Assembly: GCA_947500055.1 (NCBI GenBank)
Contig: CANMQO010000005.1
Location: 62,001 to 126,000 of the forward strand
Origin: an uncultured Paracoccaceae bacterium
GTDB taxonomy: Bacteria; Pseudomonadota; Alphaproteobacteria; Rhodobacterales; Rhodobacteraceae
Direction of reading: 5' to 3'
DNA: 64,000 bases
In this document: in pieces, positions 26,401 through 34,443 of the stretch
Layout of the letters: the number at the start of each line of letters is the position of its first letter
Position numbering within the stretch: the first letter of the stretch is position 1
Notes under the pieces: generated by a model
Told to the model about the DNA's origin: nothing
Database searches by the model: none
The model's input: only the letters and a program-made list of their open reading frames with translations
Made by a program: the position numbers and the translations under genes

Positions 26401-27165
26401 TGTATCGAACAGGGATTTCAGGGTTGCCGTGCTGACCGGGTCTTTCAGGCTGGCCACGAAGATCGGCAACGGGTTGAGGCCTGCGCGTGACAGGCTGCGC
26501 GTCAACCGGTTGATCGGGTTCAGACCGCCCCCCTGAACAAGGGCCCGGTAGAAGATGATGGGCACGATGGGCGCCCCATCGGTCCATGATGCCTGTGCTG
26601 CTGCCAGATCGGCAATGCCTGCGCCGGGCCAATAGACCCCGGCCCGTAGCAGCGGGGCCGGTGCGGCGGGTTTTGCACCACCATCCAGCATGGATTTGGC
26701 GTAGGTCAGCAGGTTGGTGCTGTTTTGTGGTCCGCCTTCGACAAGATAGGACCAGAGCGTGTCGTAATCCTGTGCGCTGACAGTTGATAGCCCGCGCAAT
26801 TCCGGGTCGGGTTTGTCATCGCCGGGCAGGGCGGCGAAAGGGATGCCCGCCCCGTGCAGCCGTGCAGCATATTGTGTCAGCCCGTATTTCCAGTAGCCCG
26901 CGCCGCCGAGGATGCGCGCAATGACCAACCGCGATTTGGTGGCGCAATTATCCAGATGCAGATCCACCGACATCGGGTGCGTCAGATGCATCATGTTGGC
27001 CAGCCGCAGGGTCGGCGGTTCTGCCATTTCCGCCCGTGCGTCCGAGAGGGCGGCCAGTTCGGTATCAGCGGCCGAGATGATCACCACATCGGCCGGGGTC
27101 TGGCCCAGATCAACCGGTTCGGTGCCGTCGCTGATGGCCCCGGGAGTGGCGGCAAGCAGATGCAT
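23434..27165 (-). CDS. cobN: Cobaltochelatase subunit CobN
   Basis: CobN is the large subunit of the ATP-dependent cobaltochelatase (with CobS and CobT) that inserts Co2+ into hydrogenobyrinic acid a,c-diamide. The 1243-residue protein has family-typical length. It has the CobN/magnesium-chelatase BchH core, with IHRFGNAVVGLQPARGYNID, IVHMGKHGNLEWLPGK and YPFIVNDPGEGTQAKRR. An unusual stretch, IILPKILPPEASTPS, is encoded by a copy of a dispersed DNA repeat (25673-25707). cobS and cobT are not in the window. The downstream end faces the DUF925 and cobO genes. Confidence 0.97.
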   Translation of the reverse strand: MHLLAATPGAISDGTEPVDLGQTPADVVIISAADTELAALSDARAEMAEPPTLRLANMMHLTHPMSVDLHLDNCATKSRLVIARILGGAGYWKYGLTQYAARLHGAGIPFAALPGDDKPDPELRGLSTVSAQDYDTLWSYLVEGGPQNSTNLLTYAKSMLDGGAKPAAPAPLLRAGVYWPGAGIADLAAAQASWTDGAPIVPIIFYRALVQGGGLNPINRLTRSLSRAGLNPLPIFVASLKDPVSTATLKSLFDTASPDVILNCTAFAVGSPHDGDDSPENPLLANKAPIFQVILSGAAESTWAEGLHGLTARDIAMNVALPEVDGRILSRAVSFKGEAFFDDATECPIATYQARGDRIDFVSQLTKNWTRLRQIAPRDKKTALILANYPNKDGRLANGVGLDTPAATVHVLNLLQSEGYSVTPPKDSAALMQQIMDGPTNWLTDRAEKEGGEFLPLDIYKQHFDALPWDIKEQITSRWGQPEDDPFIILPKILPPEASTPSSGAGFALSIHRFGNAVVGLQPARGYNIDPTDTYHSPDLVPPHNYLAFYFWLRHHWGADAIVHMGKHGNLEWLPGKAVALSETCWPEAVFGPTPHIYPFIVNDPGEGTQAKRRTSAVIIDHLTPPLTRAESYGPLRDLEALVDEYYEAAGVDPRRIEHLRREILSLSDVTGLAKDAGFTGDNEADLGKLDAYLCELKEAQIRDGLHIFGQCPKGQQERDLAIALARVPRGDGKGQNASLLRALASDLQLGIDPLDCDMAAPAPEKPEVLADDTTWRSNGDTVERLENLCQHALRDGGWGDVGFSPRASQAVLDEITKNILPTIKACGGAEGAGLLSALSGHFVNPGPSGAPTRGRMDVLPTGRNFYSVDSRAVPTPTAWALGWKSANLLIEKHLQDHGDWPRTMLITAWGTANMRTGGDDIAQALALMGVKPTWDSANRRVTGFDILPQSILGRPRVDVTLRISGFFRDAFPQLIALVDSAARAVQSLDEPADLNPAAARTKQSEDPSRVFGSKPGAYGAGLQALIDERVWSDKSDFAEAYLEWGSYAYGSGTQGRKARKAMEQRLSQTEAIVQNQDNREHDILDSDDYYQFEGGAAAAISTLQGQDRPIYHNDHSRPERPVIRTLDDEIGRVVRSRVVNPKWIDGVKRHGYKGAFEIAATVDYLFAFAATTGAVRNHHFDLVEEAFIKDDETRDFIADANAPALREIAQRLQEAIDRNLWQPRSNSARARIAGLMSDAGGQ
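25673..25707 (-). repeat. Dispersed ~34-bp repeat inside cobN
   Basis: GCCTCCGGCGGGAGTATTTT begins this element, which continues TGGCAAAATGATAA. The same element with about three differences occurs at 30711-30744 in non-coding DNA. Inside cobN it is read in frame on the minus strand as IILPKILPPEA, directly before the conserved IHRFG block, so it extends a loop without breaking the gene. Confidence 0.8.
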
Positions 27166-27213
27166 GTCAGGCAGAGGTCCCGGATCGGCGTCCGGGACGG
27201 CATTGGGTGCGGA

Positions 27214-27663
27214 TCACAGGGGTTTCTCCATGAAGACCGAGCGGGTGGCATCCATGTATTGCCCGAAGGCTTCGCAGGTTTTGTAGCCATTGCGCACATA
27301 GAGTTTCAGCGCGGCGACCAGCGCATCGCCGGTTTCGAGCCTGATGACGGGCAGTTGTTCCTCGCGCGCCTGATCCTCGATCTGGCGCAGGATCGCGTCG
27401 GCCACGCCTTTGCCCCGTGCCTCCTCGGCGACGAACATCGACTTGATTTCACCGTAGTCGTCAAAGATTTTCAGGGCACCTGTGCCGATGATGCTTTCGC
27501 CTTCGCGGGCGGTGAAGAAATGCACCTCCGGGACTGCCAGTTCGTCGAAATTGAGAAAGAAATTCTCCTCTGGCGGGAAGAGCGATCGCATCAGCGCATG
27601 GCTTTGTTCCAGCAAGGCCGTAGCGCCGGGGTGATGCGGGCTGTTGCGTTCGACGATAATCAT
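27214..27663 (-). CDS. GNAT family N-acetyltransferase
   Basis: The 149-residue protein has the acetyl-CoA binding motif A (IKSMFVAEEARGKGVADAIL, with RGKG) and a C-terminal LYVRNGYKTCEAFG, typical of GNATs. The start overlaps the cobW stop (ATGA), so it is co-translated with cobW, and cobN begins 48 bp after its end. Substrate unknown; the context may be incidental. Confidence 0.88.
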   Translation of the reverse strand: MIIVERNSPHHPGATALLEQSHALMRSLFPPEENFFLNFDELAVPEVHFFTAREGESIIGTGALKIFDDYGEIKSMFVAEEARGKGVADAILRQIEDQAREEQLPVIRLETGDALVAALKLYVRNGYKTCEAFGQYMDATRSVFMEKPL

Positions 27664-28733
27664 GCCTGCAAAGCGGTTGTGATCGCGGCGTGGTCGAGAC
27701 CGGCCTCACCAATCACAACCAACCGTGTTTCGCGGGGCGCGTCGCCGAAAGGCTGATCGAAATATGTATCCACGCGCGGGCCGACCGCCTGTAGGGTCAG
27801 GCGCATGGGCTTGCCATTGACTGCCACGAAACCCTTGAGGCGCAGGATGTTGTGGGCCCGGATTGTGTCGGCCACCTGTTCGGCGAAAGCATTGGCGTCG
27901 CTGATTTCGCCGCGTGTCACGATGAAGCTTTCAAACTCATCATGGCCATGTGCGTGTTCATGATCATGATCATGATCATGATCGTCTTCGTCATCATCAT
28001 GGTGATGATGGTGATGGATTTCATGGCGGTTTTCCAGATCGCCCTCGGCCCCGATCCCCTGACCCAGCAGAACATCCACAGGCAGCGCGCCCATGGCGGT
28101 TTTGACGACCTGTACCCCGTCGCGGGATTCGGATTTCAGGCGGGTGGTCAGCGCGCCTGCCTCTTCTTCGCTCAGCAGGTCGGTTTTATTGACCACGATC
28201 ATATCGGCGCAGGCAACCTGATCCTCGAACAGTTCGGACAGCGGCGTTTCGTGGTCGAGATTTTCATCCTGTGCCCGCTGTGCGTCCACGGCGGCGACAT
28301 TATGGGCAAACTGGCCGTCATGTACGGCCCGCCCATCGACAACGGTGACCACACCATCGACGGTGACCTTTGTGGAGATGCCGGGCCAGTTGAAGGCCCG
28401 CACCAAGGGTTGCGGCAGGGCGAGACCGGAGGTTTCGATCACGATATGGTCGGGCTTGTCGTCGCGGGCCAGCAATTGCTCCATCGTTGGGATGAAATCA
28501 TCAGCGACGGTGCAGCAGATGCAGCCGTTGGACAACTCAACGATGTCGTCTTCGGTGCAGGTTTCCTCGCCGCAGCCTTTGAGGATATCACCATCTACCC
28601 CGAGGTCGCCGAATTCATTGATGATCAGGGCGATTTTCTTGCCTTCGGCATTTTGCAGCATGTGGCGGATGAGTGTCGTTTTACCGGCACCCAGAAAGCC
28701 GGTGACAACGGTGGCAGGGATTTTGGCGGGCAT
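27660..28733 (-). CDS. cobW: CobW, cobalamin-locus metal-handling GTPase
   Basis: The 357-residue G3E-family GTPase has Walker A GFLGAGKTT (12-20), the metal-binding CxCC motif at Cys71-Cys74 in NGCICCTV, and the NKTD guanine motif near 182. A long His/Asp tract (about 237-265) probably binds metal; family work indicates cobalt loading of the chelatase. The C-terminal CobW domain ends in the usual VVIGEAGLDHAAI. The ATG at 28733 is preferred to a TTG at 28745. It heads the cobW-GNAT-cobN unit. Confidence 0.95.
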   Translation of the reverse strand: MPAKIPATVVTGFLGAGKTTLIRHMLQNAEGKKIALIINEFGDLGVDGDILKGCGEETCTEDDIVELSNGCICCTVADDFIPTMEQLLARDDKPDHIVIETSGLALPQPLVRAFNWPGISTKVTVDGVVTVVDGRAVHDGQFAHNVAAVDAQRAQDENLDHETPLSELFEDQVACADMIVVNKTDLLSEEEAGALTTRLKSESRDGVQVVKTAMGALPVDVLLGQGIGAEGDLENRHEIHHHHHHDDDEDDHDHDHDHEHAHGHDEFESFIVTRGEISDANAFAEQVADTIRAHNILRLKGFVAVNGKPMRLTLQAVGPRVDTYFDQPFGDAPRETRLVVIGEAGLDHAAITTALQA

Positions 28734-28768
28734 TTCAGTTTCCAATCATCTGGGCTATGGCAGGCGCC

Positions 28769-29077
28769 ATGAGCAAACGTTTGTTGATCTGTAGCACATG
28801 CGCGGGGCCGGGGCAGGCTCTGGCTGATGTGCTGTGTCTGGACGGTTGGGAGGTGCAGATGCATCCCTGCCTGTCGGTCTGTGATGCACCGGTGGCATTG
28901 GCCGCCCAAAGCGATGGCGGGGCGACATATGTTTTTGCCGGGCTGACAGAGGCGGATGCGGCGGATGTGGTCGCATTCACCAGAGAATATGATGCAGCGC
29001 AGGCAGGCTGGATCGCGGACGCACGGCCATTGGGCCGATTGCGGTTCTGCCTTAAGACGCGGGTGCCTGCGCTGTAG
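28769..29077 (+). CDS. DUF1636 family protein, cobalamin-associated (copy 1)
   Basis: The 102-residue protein begins MSKRLLICSTCAGPGQ and has a second Cys pair in HPCLSVCDAPVALA, the layout of thioredoxin-like [2Fe-2S] ferredoxins and of DUF1636. Function unknown; the family is often found in cobalamin loci. It is divergent from cobW, with starts 35 bp apart, so the two may share a control region. An in-frame ATG at 28757 is possible. A second DUF1636 gene is at 39.5 kb. Confidence 0.78.
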   Translation: MSKRLLICSTCAGPGQALADVLCLDGWEVQMHPCLSVCDAPVALAAQSDGGATYVFAGLTEADAADVVAFTREYDAAQAGWIADARPLGRLRFCLKTRVPAL

Positions 29078-29078
29078 G

Positions 29079-29522
29079 TCATGGGGCTGTGACCTCGGCC
29101 GCGAGCGGACCTTCGGTGCCCCTATATCCTTCGTGGCTGTTGGCATTCAGTGTCACCCGGATCACATCACCGGGCTCTACCATTTCCAGATGGGCGTAAG
29201 GCGCATAGATGCGCCGAACTTTTTCGCCGTTCACATAGACATGGGCGTGGCCTTCGCCGGGGACAGCGGGGCCATTGACGGCTTCGGGGGCGAAACGAAA
29301 CCCGGTGGCGTCGATCGTTAGGTTCACCCCGGACGCATCCGGGCTTAACGTCAGATCAAGGGTTGGCGCGGGACCGTCCCAGGCCAGCATGGCGCTGTGA
29401 TCATGGCCTGTATCGCTGTGGCCTGCATGGTCATGACTGGACGGGCCCATGCCGCCCGCGCCGATGAAGCCGCCAGCGGCACCAAAGGCCAGACCGATGA
29501 CAAACAATAGGAGGGCACGCAT
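29079..29522 (-). CDS. His-rich periplasmic protein in the cbtBA operon
   Basis: The 147-residue protein has an N-terminal signal/anchor (MRALLLFVIGLAFGAAGGFI), a His-rich stretch (SSHDHAGHSDTGHDHSAM) and a beta-sandwich-like domain with GHAHVYVNGEKVRRIYAPYAH and VTLNANSHEGY. Such His-rich periplasmic domains resemble copper-handling and cupredoxin-like proteins. It begins 4 bp after the cbtA stop with GGAGGTG before the ATG, so it is a third member of the riboswitch-controlled operon. A role as cobalt-binding partner of CbtAB is inferred. Confidence 0.75.
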   Translation of the reverse strand: MRALLLFVIGLAFGAAGGFIGAGGMGPSSHDHAGHSDTGHDHSAMLAWDGPAPTLDLTLSPDASGVNLTIDATGFRFAPEAVNGPAVPGEGHAHVYVNGEKVRRIYAPYAHLEMVEPGDVIRVTLNANSHEGYRGTEGPLAAEVTAP

Positions 29523-29526
29523 GTGC

Positions 29527-30207
29527 TTACACCTCCGACAGTTTTGACGTCCAGACAGCGCCCAGCAAGCAGCCAAGGGCAGCCCAGATAGCGCAGGTCG
29601 TGCCCAGGGTCTTGGCCGCAAAATCCGCTGCCATTTCGGGTGGGGCGGGTCCGGCATAGGTGTCAGGCGTCGGTGCGCCGATCACATGGGGGGCTGCCAG
29701 CAGGATGATGGCGATGCCCCACATGGTCCAGTTCCTGCCAAAGGCGATGAACCACAGGCCAAGGCCGGTGGCACCTGCCGTGGCGAACCACCAGATCTGA
29801 CGGGGTGCAACCTCTGCCGCGTTCAGACCCGGCATGTCGGGTGGCAAACCAAAGGCCGGGGCCAGTTGGAAGGTCAGAAAGCCGCAAAACCCCCAGATCA
29901 GGCCGGTCCGGGCGGTGATCACATGCCCCTGCTGTTCTGCCAGCACCATTCCCGCGAGCAGGATCAGGGCGTAGCCTGTATAGACCAGGGCTGCGAAAAT
30001 GACGTTCAGGGCCTGCCGGGTGATATCAAAATCGCCACGGGGCACTGATGACGTGGTTGGATCGGCGCCGAAATGGATCAGGGCGCCGGTCTCGAATAGT
30101 TCGGAATGCAGCAGGATCGGCTGCACAAATACATATTGCAACAGCGCGGCCACAAGGCCCGCGCCGAAGCCAGCGATCAACGCGCTGACGGCCAGTCTGG
30201 CAAACAT
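29527..30207 (-). CDS. cbtA: CbtA family predicted cobalt transporter subunit
   Basis: The 226-residue membrane protein has about six helices, starting LAVSALIAGFGAGLVAALL. The CbtA hallmark PAFGLPPDMPG followed by ARQ-like RQIWWFATAGATGLGLW is clear. CbtA proteins were predicted as cobalt transporters because their genes sit behind cobalamin riboswitches, as here. It begins 3 bp after the stop of cbtB. Confidence 0.9.
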   Translation of the reverse strand: MFARLAVSALIAGFGAGLVAALLQYVFVQPILLHSELFETGALIHFGADPTTSSVPRGDFDITRQALNVIFAALVYTGYALILLAGMVLAEQQGHVITARTGLIWGFCGFLTFQLAPAFGLPPDMPGLNAAEVAPRQIWWFATAGATGLGLWFIAFGRNWTMWGIAIILLAAPHVIGAPTPDTYAGPAPPEMAADFAAKTLGTTCAIWAALGCLLGAVWTSKLSEV

Positions 30208-30210
30208 GGC

Positions 30211-30381
30211 TTAGTGGCAGGGAAAACCGGTTGCGTGACGCACATCATGTGCAGCGTCATGCAAGGTTGCAGCCTGAACGTGGCCTGCCAGTGTCACCAG
30301 CCCAAGGCCAAGAACGGCGGCGGCGATGAGGGACAGAACAGTTGTATTGGCTTGTGACTTTGTCAGCGTTTGGGTCGACAT
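30211..30381 (-). CDS. cbtB: CbtB family predicted cobalt transporter subunit
   Basis: This 56-residue gene is short and easily missed. The product has one membrane helix (about 15-32) and a His-containing tail HDAAHDVRHATGFPCH, the CbtB pattern. AAGGAG lies before the ATG at 30381. It is the first gene after the cobalamin riboswitch, followed by cbtA with a 3-bp gap. Confidence 0.92.
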   Translation of the reverse strand: MSTQTLTKSQANTTVLSLIAAAVLGLGLVTLAGHVQAATLHDAAHDVRHATGFPCH

Positions 30382-30432
30382 GTTGATCTCCTTTATCCGT
30401 CACACCCGACGGAGTTGGGTTACGTTCATGCG

Positions 30433-30620
30433 CGGCTGGTCTCCTGGCTTGCGGGTCGCGGCGCTTTGCGGCCTTCCCGGGCGAACCCAGTGGCGTTGTC
30501 GCAAAGCACTCACCGCATACAGTCGCGGGGGCGGCTGTGGCATGAGGCCCCCGAATTGGATCGGCCCTTCCACATTCCCATTTGATCCCCTGGCGCTTGG
30601 CGTCGTGCGGGGAACCGTGC
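30433..30620 (-). promoter_or_regulatory. Cobalamin riboswitch upstream of cbtB
   Basis: Read on the minus strand, the segment contains in order GGGAATGTGG, GCCCCCGCGACTGT (30532-30519), GCCACTGGG (30494-30486), GGGAAGGCC (30478-30470) and the B12 box AGCCAGGAGACC (30449-30438). These are the conserved blocks of the cobalamin aptamer with normal spacing. About 50 bases separate it from the cbtB start, so repression of cbtB-cbtA and the third gene by cobalamin at the level of translation or transcription is expected. Confidence 0.95.
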
Positions 30621-30710
30621 AGGCCAAGTTGTGCGCTTTTCTGAGCCGGGCCGTCAAGGTGGAATGCGACTTTTTGCGGTGCCACGGCGGCGGGATTGCA
30701 GAGATTTTGA

Positions 30711-30744
30711 GCCTCCGGCGGGAGTATTTTGGGCAAAATGATGA
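30711..30744 (+). repeat. Dispersed ~34-bp repeat, intergenic copy
   Basis: The element GCCTCCGGCGGGAGTATTTT, continued by GGGCAAAATGATGA, matches the copy in cobN at about 31 of 34 positions. It lies between the riboswitch and smc, in DNA that otherwise carries only the two promoters. CTCC-ggc-GGGAG followed by T's gives it weak terminator character. Confidence 0.75.
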
Positions 30745-30869
30745 GGCTGCCCGCAATATCTTGTGGATAAGTGGCATGAATTGGCCTTATCTAGTTGGCT
30801 TTCGTTGACTCAGGTGCCCTTGCGGGGACAGGATTTGTCAACTTGAGGGAATCAAGAGCAGGTAAGCAC

Positions 30870-33800
30870 GTGCGTTTCAGCAAACTTCGACTGAATGGCT
30901 TCAAGAGCTTTGTGGATCCAACCGATCTGATCATCGCGGATGGTCTGACCGGTGTTGTGGGTCCGAATGGCTGTGGCAAGTCCAATCTGTTGGAAGCCCT
31001 GCGCTGGGTCATGGGTGAAAACCGCCATAAGGCGATGCGTGGCGGCAGCATGGAAGATGTGATCTTTGCCGGTGCCTCCACCCGGCCGGCACGCAATTTC
31101 GCCGAAGTGTCCCTGATCATTGATAATGGCGAACGGCTTGCGCCCGCTGCCTTCAACGACAATGATAACCTCGAGATTATTCGCCGGATCACCCGCGATG
31201 CCGGATCGGCTTATAAAGTCGGTGCGAAGGATGTGCGTGCCCGCGATGTGCAGATGCTGTTCGCCGATGCCTCCACCGGGGCGCATTCACCAGCATTGGT
31301 CCGGCAGGGCCAGATTTCGGAGCTGATCAACGCCAAGCCCAAGGCCCGCCGCCGTATTCTTGAAGAAGCGGCTGGCATTTCCGGCCTGTATCAGCGCCGC
31401 CATGAGGCCGAGCTGAAGTTGAAGGGCGCCGAGACGAACCTGACCCGCGTTGATGATGTGATTGAGCAATTGGCGTCGCAACTGGGGCAATTGGCCCGGC
31501 AAGCCCGGCAAGCCGCCCGATATCGCGAGATCGGGGAGAAGCTGCGCAAAGCCGAAGGCATGTTGCTGTTTCGGCGCTGGAAAGAGGCTGATGAGGCCCT
31601 GATGGCCGCGTCCGAGCAGTTGCGGGAACGGACAACCGCTGCTGCGCAGGCTGAAAAAGCGGCGCGCGAGGCGGCGAAGGGTCGCCAAGTGGCGGAGGAT
31701 GCCTTGCCCGCCTTGCGCGAAGAGGAGGCGATTGCTGCCGCCGTCCTGCAGCGCCTGCAGGTCCAGCGCGACACGCTGCAAGATCAAGAGGAACGCGCGC
31801 TTTCGATGATCGAAACCCTGCGTGCTCGGATCGATCAGCTGGGCCGCGATATGGAACGCGAAAGCGGGCTGAACAAGGATGCCGGTGAGACGATCGAGCG
31901 TTTGGAATGGGAAGCCCGCGAGATTGCAAAGGCGGGCGAAGGTCATGACAAACGGCTGGAAGAGGCGCAGGTTGCCGCCCGCGAGGCCGCAGGCGTGTTG
32001 CAACAGCGCGAGGCGGATTCCGCACAATTAACCGAGGATGTCGCCCGGCTGGCGGCCCGCCATCAATCCGCGCAGCGCTTGCTGGAAGACAACCGCACCA
32101 CACTGGAAAAGAACGAGAATGAGGCTGCCCGTGCCAAGGCTGCCATGGCGGAGGCGGAGATGGCCCTGACCAAGGCGGAGGCGGATTTTGCGGCTGCCGG
32201 AGAAGCCGAAAAGCTGGCCGTTGCGGCGGCTGAGGCGGCTGATAACGCGCTGGTGGCGGCAGAGGCCGCCCGCGCCGAAACCCAAGGTCGCGAAAGCGAT
32301 GCGCGCGGGTTGCGGTCCGAAGCCGAGGGCGAGGCGAATGCCTTGCGCGCCGAGGTTGCCGCGCTGGCCAAGCTGGTGGAGCGTGACACGGCAGAGGGTG
32401 GACAGGTTCTTGATTTGCTGCGTGTGCAGGGCGGCTATGAAAAGGCGCTGGGTGCTGCTTTGGCTGATGATCTGCGTGCCCCGGCCGTGGACGCAGATGC
32501 GGCCTCCGGCTGGGCCTTGCTGCCCGGCTATGCCGCGCCGCAAACCTTGCCCGAAGGTGTTGCCGCGCTAACGAATTACGTGACCGTGCCAGAGGTCTTG
32601 GCCCGCCGCATGTCACAGGTGGGTCTGGTGGGGCAGGCCGACGGCCCCCGATTGCAGGCCGATCTGAAACCGGGTCAACGGCTCGTTTCCGTCGAGGGTG
32701 ATTTGTGGCGTTGGGACGGGTTCCGCGCGGGTGCGGAGGATGCGCCGTCTGCCGCTGCCTTGCGTTTGCAGCAGTTGAACCGGTTGACCGAATTGAAGCG
32801 CGATCTGGAAGAGGCATCCGCAACGGCGATGGGGGCGGCACAGGCCCATGAGGCGCTGACGTTGATGTTGAAAGAACAGACCGAGGCAGATCATGCCGCC
32901 CGCAATGCCCGCCGCGATGCGGATCGCGCGGTTGCGGATGCGAACCGCGCTGCCAGCCGGGCGGAGGCCGATCGCAACCTGAGCCAGGGCAAGTTGGAGA
33001 GCCTTGGGTTGGCGCTGAAACGCCATGAAGAAGAGGCGATGAATGCCCGCAAAGCCTTGACAGAGGCCGAAAAGGCCGCGGCGGATTTGGGCGATCTGGA
33101 CGCTGCACGGGCATCCGTTGAAGATGTGAAAATGACCGTGGAGGCCGCACGGATCACGATGATGTCGCGCCGGTCCGCCCATGATGAGGTCCGCCGTGAG
33201 GGTGAGCAGCGTCTCAAGCGGTCGCAGGAGATTACCAAGGAGATATCCGGCTGGAAGCACCGGTTGGAGACCGCCAATAAACGTACTGCGGAATTGGCCG
33301 AGCGTAAGGCGGCGAGCGAAGTGGAACTGACAGAGGCCACCGCCGCCCCGGATGAAATTGCCGCCAAGCGTGCTGAACTGGCTGACGCGATTGACGAGGC
33401 CGAGACGAGGCGCAAGGCGTCAGCCGATAAGCTGGCGGAGGCTGAGACCGTGTTGCGGGATGCGGGCCATGTTGAGCGCGATTCCGAGCGCCTGGCATCG
33501 GAGGCCCGTGAGGCGCGCGCCCGGTCAGAGGCGCGAGCCGATGCCGCGCGCGAAACCGTCGCCTATGCCGCCGAACGGATTATGGAAGCCCAAGAGGTCA
33601 CCCCGGAAAAGCTGCTGGACAGTCTTGAGACGGATCTGGATCAAATGCCCGCGTCAGATGTGGTTGAAGGGCAGGTCAACGCCTTGAAACGTCAGCGCGA
33701 CAGTCTGGGGGCTGTGAACCTGCGCGCCGAGGAAGACGCCAAGGAAGTGCAGGTTGAGCATGACGCGCTGGTGGGTGAAAAGGCCGATCTGGAAGCGGCG

Positions 33801-34325
33801 ATTGCCGCCCTGCGGTCGGGCATTGCGAGCCTGAACAAGGAAGGGCGCGAGCGCCTTTTGACAGCCTTTGAGCAGGTGAATGACAATTTTGGTCTTTTGT
33901 TCACCCATCTCTTTGGCGGTGGCGAGGCCAAGCTGGTGCTGGTGGAATCCGATGATCCGCTGGAGGCGGGGCTTGAGATCATGTGCCAGCCGCCGGGCAA
34001 GAAGCTCAGCACGTTGTCGCTGCTCTCTGGCGGGGAGCAGACCCTGACCGCGCTGGCGCTGATCTTTGCGGTGTTCCTGGCGAACCCAGCGCCGATTTGT
34101 GTGCTCGACGAGGTCGACGCGCCTTTGGACGATGCCAATGTGACCCGGTTCTGCGACCTGCTGGATGAGATGACGCGGCGCACCGAAACCCGGTTCCTGA
34201 TCATCACGCACCACGCTGTCACCATGAGCCGGATGGACCGTCTGTTTGGTGTGACGATGGGCGAGCAGGGTGTGTCACAGCTTGTCTCGGTCGATCTGAA
34301 AAAGGCCGAAGCGATGGTTGCCTAA
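30870..34325 (+). CDS. smc: Chromosome segregation protein SMC
   Basis: SMC is the ATPase of the bacterial condensin (with ScpA and ScpB). The 1151-residue protein has Walker A GPNGCGKSN (31-39), long coiled coils (about 170-500 and 640-1000) around a hinge (about 510-630), and the C-terminal signature LSLLSGGEQTL with Walker B ICVLDEVDAPLDD. The start is GTG at 30870, giving the usual N-terminus MRFSKLRLNGFKSF, with GCAGG upstream; the longer frame from 30795 is rejected. It is unrelated to the cobalamin genes around it. Confidence 0.97.
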   Translation: MRFSKLRLNGFKSFVDPTDLIIADGLTGVVGPNGCGKSNLLEALRWVMGENRHKAMRGGSMEDVIFAGASTRPARNFAEVSLIIDNGERLAPAAFNDNDNLEIIRRITRDAGSAYKVGAKDVRARDVQMLFADASTGAHSPALVRQGQISELINAKPKARRRILEEAAGISGLYQRRHEAELKLKGAETNLTRVDDVIEQLASQLGQLARQARQAARYREIGEKLRKAEGMLLFRRWKEADEALMAASEQLRERTTAAAQAEKAAREAAKGRQVAEDALPALREEEAIAAAVLQRLQVQRDTLQDQEERALSMIETLRARIDQLGRDMERESGLNKDAGETIERLEWEAREIAKAGEGHDKRLEEAQVAAREAAGVLQQREADSAQLTEDVARLAARHQSAQRLLEDNRTTLEKNENEAARAKAAMAEAEMALTKAEADFAAAGEAEKLAVAAAEAADNALVAAEAARAETQGRESDARGLRSEAEGEANALRAEVAALAKLVERDTAEGGQVLDLLRVQGGYEKALGAALADDLRAPAVDADAASGWALLPGYAAPQTLPEGVAALTNYVTVPEVLARRMSQVGLVGQADGPRLQADLKPGQRLVSVEGDLWRWDGFRAGAEDAPSAAALRLQQLNRLTELKRDLEEASATAMGAAQAHEALTLMLKEQTEADHAARNARRDADRAVADANRAASRAEADRNLSQGKLESLGLALKRHEEEAMNARKALTEAEKAAADLGDLDAARASVEDVKMTVEAARITMMSRRSAHDEVRREGEQRLKRSQEITKEISGWKHRLETANKRTAELAERKAASEVELTEATAAPDEIAAKRAELADAIDEAETRRKASADKLAEAETVLRDAGHVERDSERLASEAREARARSEARADAARETVAYAAERIMEAQEVTPEKLLDSLETDLDQMPASDVVEGQVNALKRQRDSLGAVNLRAEEDAKEVQVEHDALVGEKADLEAAIAALRSGIASLNKEGRERLLTAFEQVNDNFGLLFTHLFGGGEAKLVLVESDDPLEAGLEIMCQPPGKKLSTLSLLSGGEQTLTALALIFAVFLANPAPICVLDEVDAPLDDANVTRFCDLLDEMTRRTETRFLIITHHAVTMSRMDRLFGVTMGEQGVSQLVSVDLKKAEAMVA

Positions 34326-34331
34326 CCTTTG

Positions 34332-34376
34332 GTTGCGTGATGCAACGTAAAGCTGTGTGTTGGTTCACACTGAACC
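34332..34376. repeat. Two small hairpins after smc
   Basis: GTTGC-gtgat-GCAAC (34332-34346) and GGTTCA-cac-TGAACC (34362-34376) follow the smc stop within 50 bp. No T-tract follows, so termination is possible but not clear; the second could be an operator for the lipoprotein gene. Confidence 0.35.
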
Positions 34377-34443
34377 GGCGCGGCGATTTTCCTATCCTGA
34401 CCCTGCAGCAATTTCCGCTGCATGTTTTGGTTAGGATAGTGAA

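Noticed and set aside
31327-33150. 607-codon open frame on the minus strand within smc
   Set aside because: It is an antisense shadow of the GC-rich coiled-coil coding region of smc, with Pro/Arg-rich low-complexity translation.
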